Positions 59,921-64,000 of a stretch of DNA of 64,000 bases are shown piece after piece. The DNA is from Bordetella flabilis (lineage in GTDB: Bacteria; Pseudomonadota; Gammaproteobacteria; Burkholderiales; Burkholderiaceae_B). The stretch is from the NCBI RefSeq assembly GCF_001676725.1, contig NZ_CP016172.1:4898001-4962000 (forward strand). Direction: 5' to 3'. Position 1 is the stretch's first letter, and the number at the start of each line of letters is the position of its first letter. The position numbers were made by a program, and so were the translations under genes. A model generated the notes under the pieces. The model did no database searches. It was not told the origin of the DNA and saw nothing but the letters and a program-made list of their open reading frames with translations.

Positions 59921-60499
59921 ATGCAGACCACGCCTGACGTACTCGACGACCAAACGGATACCGCGGCCCCGTACCTCGATGGGGATCCGAAGCTGTGGTG
60001 GGAGATCCAGCAGTTCATGCACTACGAGGCGGACCTGCTGGACAGCCGGCAGTTCGATGCCTGGCTGACACTGCTGGACGAAGACATCGCCTACCGCATG
60101 CCGCTGGCCCGCAATGTGCGCCGCGATGCCATCTCCACCGAATACACAAAACCTGGGGAGGCCGCGTGGTTCGACGAAGGCATCGAAACGCTGCGCCAGC
60201 GCGTCGCGCAGATCAATACCGGCATCCACTGGGCCGAGGAGCCCGCTTCGCGCATCTCGCATCTCGTCACCAATGTCCGCATCCTGGCCGTGGACGGCGC
60301 GGCCGAAGGAGGCGAACGCGTCACGGTGAGATCGCGCTTCCTGGTCTACCAGAACCGCCTGCAGGGAGAGGTGTCGCTATTCGTCGGCAAGCGCAACGAC
60401 GTGCTGCGCCGCCATGGCCGTGGATGGAAAGTCCTGTCCCGCGAAATCCATCTGGACCAGAACGTATTGCTGGCCAAGGCGCTGACGACGTTCTTCTGA
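59921..60499 (+). CDS. Aromatic ring-hydroxylating dioxygenase beta subunit
   Basis: A 192-residue small subunit with the cystatin/NTF2-like fold seen in benzoate and naphthalene dioxygenases. It has the typical FMHYEADLLDSRQFDAWLTLLDEDIAYRMP start and the SRISHLVTNVRIL and RSRFLVYQNR motifs. It supports the alpha3beta3 hexamer and has no cofactor. GAGGATAG precedes the ATG. It is the only beta subunit in the window although two alpha genes are present, so it may serve both. Confidence 0.92.
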   Translation: MQTTPDVLDDQTDTAAPYLDGDPKLWWEIQQFMHYEADLLDSRQFDAWLTLLDEDIAYRMPLARNVRRDAISTEYTKPGEAAWFDEGIETLRQRVAQINTGIHWAEEPASRISHLVTNVRILAVDGAAEGGERVTVRSRFLVYQNRLQGEVSLFVGKRNDVLRRHGRGWKVLSREIHLDQNVLLAKALTTFF

Positions 60500-60530
60500 T
60501 CGCCGCCACAACGGAGGGGGGGAGACAACA

Positions 60531-61706
60531 ATGACAAGCAGCCGCGTACACACGGCCATCATCGGCGCCGGCCACGCCGGCGTGGAATGCGCCTGCGCGC
60601 TGCGCAGCATGGGTGTCGAAGAGCCGATCGCCCTGATCAGCGACGAGGCGCACGCACCGTACGAACGGCCGCCGCTGTCCAAGGCCTTGCTGCACGGGGC
60701 CACCGATATGGCGCGGATCATGCTGCGCAGCCCGGCCGTCTTCGACAAGCTGGACTTGGTCCGCCTGCAGGGCGATCCGGTGACCGCGCTGGACCCGGCC
60801 GCGGGCAGCCTGCGCACGCAGTCCGGCCGTGAACTGCATTTCACGAACGCCGTACTGGCCACCGGCGCCGTGGCGCGCACCCTTCCGGGCCTGCGGGGCC
60901 AGGGCGTGTACGCGGTGCGCAACGCCGACGACAGCCTGGCGCTGCATGCGGCCCTGGTGCCGGGCAGCAGGCTGCTGGTCGTCGGCGGCGGCTACCTGGG
61001 CCTGGAAGCCGCGTCGACGGCGGCCAAGATGGGCGTCGAGGTCATCGTCCTGGAGGTGGCCGACTGCATCATGCCGGGCAAGGTGTCCGCGCCGACGGCC
61101 GAGCGCTTTGCCGATATGCACCGCGGCGCCGGCATCCTGCTGGTGCATGACATCGCCGTGAAGGAATGGCGGCATGAAGGCGGCCAGTGGCATGCAAGGC
61201 TGGCCGACGGCCGCGCATTCAGCGCGCCGTCCGTACTGGTCGCCATCGGCGCCGCCGCCAATACGGCGCTGGCCGAGCAGGCCGGACTGGCGTGCCAGGG
61301 CGGCGTGGTGATCGACGCGTATTGCCGCACCTCGGCGCCCAACGTCTACGCCATCGGCGACTGTGCCATTGGCTACCGCCCGGAGCTGCGCCGCGCGCTG
61401 CGTGTCGAAAGCGTGCAGAACGCAATGGCCCAGGCCCGCATCGCCGCGGCGGCCATTGCCGGCAAGGCCCCGGCGCCGGTGCGCGTGCCGACCTTCTGGT
61501 CGGAGCAGCAGGGCCGCCGACTGCAGATGGCCGGCATGGTCGACCCCATGCGGCCCTGCCGCGACGAGATCATCGACACGCCGCGCGGCTGGATGGTCGA
61601 GCGCTACCAGGACGAGCGCCTTGTCGCGGTGGAAGCGGTGGACAGCCCGGCGGACTTCGTCCGGGCGGTGCAACGCCTCAGCGCGGCGCAACCCGTGCCG
61701 GCATGA
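60531..61706 (+). CDS. FAD-dependent ferredoxin reductase of the dioxygenase
   Basis: A 391-residue oxidoreductase of the BphA4/putidaredoxin-reductase type that takes electrons from NAD(P)H to the ferredoxin. The FAD motif is IIGAGHAGVECA near the N-terminus, the NAD motif VVGGGYLGLEAA in the middle, and the second FAD motif NVYAIGDCAIG. The C-terminal domain ends with FWSEQQGRRLQMAG. A purine-rich ribosome-binding site (GGAGGGGGGGAGAC) is close to the ATG. Confidence 0.92.
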   Translation: MTSSRVHTAIIGAGHAGVECACALRSMGVEEPIALISDEAHAPYERPPLSKALLHGATDMARIMLRSPAVFDKLDLVRLQGDPVTALDPAAGSLRTQSGRELHFTNAVLATGAVARTLPGLRGQGVYAVRNADDSLALHAALVPGSRLLVVGGGYLGLEAASTAAKMGVEVIVLEVADCIMPGKVSAPTAERFADMHRGAGILLVHDIAVKEWRHEGGQWHARLADGRAFSAPSVLVAIGAAANTALAEQAGLACQGGVVIDAYCRTSAPNVYAIGDCAIGYRPELRRALRVESVQNAMAQARIAAAAIAGKAPAPVRVPTFWSEQQGRRLQMAGMVDPMRPCRDEIIDTPRGWMVERYQDERLVAVEAVDSPADFVRAVQRLSAAQPVPA

Positions 61707-61754
61707 AGCCGCCGCAACCACAAGATTCCTATCCCGTTTGATGCAGGAAACATC

Positions 61755-62081
61755 ATGCCCGTAGCGATATTCGAATTGCCCGACGGTACGCAGCACACCG
61801 CGGACGTGCCCGAAGACTGGTCCTTGATGGAGGCCGCGCGCCGCGACGGCCTGGACGGCATCGTCGCGGAGTGCGGCGGCGGCGCCATCTGCGGCACCTG
61901 CCACGTGCACGTCGAGCAGGCGTGGTTCGAGCGCCTGGAGCCGGCCGGCCCTACCGAGGATGCGCTGCTCGAAGTCGTGCCCGAGCGTTCGCCCACCAGC
62001 CGGCTGTCCTGTCAGGTCATCATGACGCCCGCACTGGACGGCATACGCGTGCGCGTTCCCAGCGAACAGCTGTCGATGTGA
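61755..62081 (+). CDS. [2Fe-2S] ferredoxin (adrenodoxin type)
   Basis: A 108-residue electron carrier. Cluster ligands are Cys40, Cys46, Cys49 and Cys85 (ECGGGAICGTC, later RLSCQV), the spacing of adrenodoxin/putidaredoxin-type ferredoxins. It should pass electrons from the reductase encoded just upstream to the Rieske centre of the oxygenase. AGGAAAC precedes the ATG. The final LSM tail is short, as in other dioxygenase ferredoxins of this type. Confidence 0.93.
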   Translation: MPVAIFELPDGTQHTADVPEDWSLMEAARRDGLDGIVAECGGGAICGTCHVHVEQAWFERLEPAGPTEDALLEVVPERSPTSRLSCQVIMTPALDGIRVRVPSEQLSM

Positions 62082-62117
62082 CGCGTTCGCCCATCCTGTC
62101 CACACTGGGAGTGCCAC

Positions 62118-62327
62118 ATGGCTGACTGGAAAACCGTAAACCTCGTCGAATTGGCGACGGGCGACAAGGTACGCATGGCCGACGGCGCCATCGCCGAGGT
62201 CGTCGAGAACCCGCAGGACGGCTTCTGGGTGATCGTCCGCTATCTCGAACACCCCACCGAGCCGGCCGTAGTCAACGGCGAGGAAGTGCAAGTCTTCGCC
62301 ACCGATATCGAGGGCGTGCAGGGATGA
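62118..62327 (+). CDS. Small protein of unknown function in the dioxygenase operon
   Basis: A 69-residue acidic protein I do not recognise. It has no signal peptide or membrane segment and no cysteines, so it does not carry a metal cluster by itself. It reads as a small beta-rich domain (KVRMADGAIAEVVENP, then GFWVIVRYLEHP and EVQVFATDIEGV), somewhat like small barrel-type domains. GGGAG precedes the ATG and the spacing to its neighbours (36 and 43 bases) makes it a normal operon member. A role in assembling or tuning the oxygenase is only a guess. Confidence 0.75.
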   Translation: MADWKTVNLVELATGDKVRMADGAIAEVVENPQDGFWVIVRYLEHPTEPAVVNGEEVQVFATDIEGVQG

Positions 62328-62370
62328 TTCCCCGCGCGCTTTCCCTTCCCTTTCCTCTGGAGTCCCAACC

Positions 62371-63363
62371 ATGACCAAGAAGCCCTGCATCATCGTCACC
62401 GCGCCCGTACCGCCGGACCTGCGCCAGTTGCTGGACGCATCCTGCGAAACGGTCGACGTGCCCACCGGCAAGAGCCCGCTGGAGGCCCTGCCGCAGTCCC
62501 AGTGGGGCGCCATCGACGGCATGGTGTGCACGGTGAAGACCCGCGTCGACGCGGCGCTGCTGGACGCGCTGCCGGCGCTGAAGGTCGTGTCGAACTTCGC
62601 GGTCGGCTTCGATAACGTCGACATGGACGCCGCCAATGCACGCAAGGTGCTGGTGTGCAATACGCCGGGCGTGCTCGACGGCGCGGTGGCCGACCTGACC
62701 ATCGGGCTGATGCTGTGCGTGGCCCGCAACCTCGTGGCCGGCGACGCCTTCGTACGCTCCGGCGACTGGACCAAGGGCGCCTTCCCGCTGGCCACGGATA
62801 TCCGCGGCAAGACGCTGGGCCTGCTGGGCATGGGCCGCATCGGCCGCGTCGTCGCCCGTACCGCGCGCGCCTTCGACATGGATGTCATCTACCACAACCG
62901 CAAGCCCGACCCCGAGGCCGAGGGCCTGGCCCGCTATGTATCGCGCGATGCCCTGTTCTCGGAGTCCGACGTGGTCAGCGTGCACATTCCCCTTACCGCG
63001 GAGACGCGCCAGAGCGTGGGCGCGCGCGAGTTCGGCCTGATGAAGAAATCGGCCATCCTGCTCAATACCGCGCGTGGCGCGGTGGTGGACGAGGAGGCGC
63101 TGATCGCGGCGCTGAAGGACGGCACCATCGCCGGCGCCGGCCTGGACGTCATGACGACGGAACCCTTGCCGCCGACCAGCCCCCTGGTGCAGATGCCCAA
63201 CGTGGTGCTCCAGGCGCACATCGGCAGCGCGACGGTGGAGACGCGCCGCGCCATGATCGACCTGGCGGTGCGCAACCTCGTCGACTCCATGACCGGCAAG
63301 CAGCCCAAGGCCATGGTGAACGCGCAAGCCTGGCCGCTGGCGCGCCAGGCGAAGGCTGCCTGA
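62371..63363 (+). CDS. 2-hydroxyacid dehydrogenase (glyoxylate/hydroxypyruvate reductase type)
   Basis: A 330-residue NAD(P)-dependent D-2-hydroxyacid dehydrogenase. The dinucleotide motif is GMGRIG; the catalytic residues are Arg in NTARGAVVDE, Glu in TTEPLP and His in QAHIGSA. The last motif differs from the usual PHIGS/PHIGG by Ala for Pro. It most resembles glycerate/glyoxylate-type reductases. As the last gene before alpha gene 2, it may act on a side product of ring cleavage. TGGAG precedes the ATG. Confidence 0.88.
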   Translation: MTKKPCIIVTAPVPPDLRQLLDASCETVDVPTGKSPLEALPQSQWGAIDGMVCTVKTRVDAALLDALPALKVVSNFAVGFDNVDMDAANARKVLVCNTPGVLDGAVADLTIGLMLCVARNLVAGDAFVRSGDWTKGAFPLATDIRGKTLGLLGMGRIGRVVARTARAFDMDVIYHNRKPDPEAEGLARYVSRDALFSESDVVSVHIPLTAETRQSVGAREFGLMKKSAILLNTARGAVVDEEALIAALKDGTIAGAGLDVMTTEPLPPTSPLVQMPNVVLQAHIGSATVETRRAMIDLAVRNLVDSMTGKQPKAMVNAQAWPLARQAKAA

Positions 63364-63470
63364 AGCCGGTCCCTGTCCCGCGCCCGTTCCCATGGCGCGA
63401 ACACGCGTCACGGGGACAGCCGCGGGACAGAGGATGATGGGTAGTTCCCCCAATGGGACAAACCACCTTT

Positions 63471-63487
63471 GTAATATTATCGTACTG
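63471..63487. promoter_or_regulatory. Candidate regulator site before alpha-subunit gene 2
   Basis: These 17 bases are 14/17 identical, in reverse complement, to 59042-59058 in the promoter of the GntR gene. They contain the palindrome TAATATTA and lie 72 bases before the alpha gene 2 start, in an A/T-rich part of the otherwise G+C-rich 196-base intergenic region. Confidence 0.4.
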
Positions 63488-63559
63488 ATGTTCATGCCAG
63501 GCGCGCGGTGCACGCATGGCATTCCGGCCGCAGGCCGCGAGCATCGTGACGGAGAAGTC

Positions 63560-64000
63560 ATGTCTGCGTCTAGCATCGATACGCTGGTTCGCGCCGATGA
63601 AGGAATGGTGAGCCGTTCCATCTTCGTCGACGACGCGATCTTCAAGCAGGAACTGGAGCGGATCTTCTCGCGCGCCTGGCTGTTCGTCGGGCACGAGAGC
63701 CTGGTTCCCAAGCCGGACGACTACTTTGTTTCCCGCATGGGCGGCGAATCGGTCATCCTGACGCGCGACCGCCAGGGCAGGATACAGGTCATGCTCAACA
63801 GCTGCGCGCACCGCGGCATGAAGCTGTGCCGCTACGATCACGGCAACAACCGCACCTTCACCTGTCCGTACCACGGCTGGAGCTTTTCCACCGACGGCAA
63901 GCTGGTCGAGCGCCCCGGCGAACTGGTCGGCGTGCCGGGCCACGCCACGCACTACAAGGGCGAACTGGATAAAAAGGCCTGGGGCCTGAAGACGGTGGCG
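63560..64000 (+). CDS. Aromatic ring-hydroxylating dioxygenase alpha subunit, copy 2 (5' part)
   Basis: The first 147 codons of a second Rieske oxygenase large subunit; the gene continues beyond the window. The Rieske ligands are present (NSCAHRG, CPYHGWSF). The first 30 residues differ from copy 1 at about half of the comparable positions, but from codon 31 to the window end the DNA is identical to copy 1. GGAGAAG lies four bases before the ATG. Whether the remainder also matches copy 1 cannot be seen. Confidence 0.92.
   Translation, partial: MSASSIDTLVRADEGMVSRSIFVDDAIFKQELERIFSRAWLFVGHESLVPKPDDYFVSRMGGESVILTRDRQGRIQVMLNSCAHRGMKLCRYDHGNNRTFTCPYHGWSFSTDGKLVERPGELVGVPGHATHYKGELDKKAWGLKTVA
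63649..64000. repeat. Inverted repeat, right copy (inside alpha-subunit gene 2)
   Basis: Identical in reverse complement to 58421-58772 and cut by the window end. The two copies flank a unique segment of 4876 bases (58773-63648) that carries the GntR gene, beta subunit, reductase, ferredoxin, the small unknown protein and the hydroxyacid dehydrogenase. Confidence 0.97.

Noticed and set aside
60321..62888. Open frame of 855 codons on the minus strand across the reductase, ferredoxin and dehydrogenase genes
   Set aside because: Shadow of well-supported plus-strand genes.

Overview
The window is a gene-dense, high-G+C stretch of a betaproteobacterial chromosome, most likely from the Alcaligenaceae (Bordetella/Achromobacter group). 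This rests on the gene families present: a Bug-type solute receptor, a four-gene set matching the Bordetella lgm lipid A glucosamine locus, a type VI secretion cluster and an FdsGBACD-type formate dehydrogenase. It is an inference from gene content, not from a marker gene. No tRNA, rRNA, CRISPR array or insertion sequence was seen.

Layout. (1) 1-10217 (+): the distal part of a type VI secretion operon: ClpV end, TssQ-like lipoprotein, TssJ, TssK, TssL with an OmpA-like tail, TssM, TagF, and a membrane-anchored degenerate kinase with a PEGA domain. (2) 10303-14501 (-): a more A/T-rich insert with a large RHS/TccC-type protein carrying an unrecognised C-terminal domain, and a small exported protein of unknown function. 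(3) 14889-21577 (-): MFS transporter, Prx5-type peroxiredoxin, Tat-exported dienelactone hydrolase-like protein, and a large AsmA/DUF748 protein. (4) 21766-36108: molybdenum cofactor genes (moaC, moaD, moaE, moaB, moeA, mobA, moaA), a divergent FdsR-like regulator, the NAD-linked formate dehydrogenase genes fdsG-B-A-C-D, and an oxalate/formate-type MFS carrier. Cofactor synthesis, cofactor insertion and the enzyme are therefore encoded side by side. (5) 36211-44350: universal stress protein, a small phosphatase/sulfurtransferase-like protein, a MocR regulator divergent from two amino-acid/metabolite exporters, a beta-propeller protein with a winged-helix regulator, a DUF2182 membrane protein and a lipoprotein hydrolase. 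(6) 44417-46022: a DapA-family lyase with a GntR regulator. (7) 46032-49887: the lgm-like lipid A modification genes. (8) 50241-57355: a catabolic unit (TRAP receptor, fused TRAP permease, LacI regulator, 2-hydroxyacid dehydrogenase, LigI-like amidohydrolase) and a Bug receptor. (9) 57497-64000: an aromatic ring-hydroxylating dioxygenase cluster with one beta subunit, a ferredoxin reductase, a ferredoxin, a small unknown protein, a hydroxyacid dehydrogenase, a GntR regulator, and two oppositely oriented alpha-subunit genes.

The most unusual structure is in the last region. The two alpha-subunit genes share at least 352 bp of identical DNA in inverted orientation, starting abruptly after about 28-30 divergent N-terminal codons and running to the window edge. 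They flank a unique 4.9 kb segment that holds the rest of the cluster. Recombination between them would invert that segment and exchange the promoters and N-termini of the two oxygenases. Other points of interest are the T6SS pseudokinase, the orphan RHS toxin-like gene, and several palindromes next to regulator genes.
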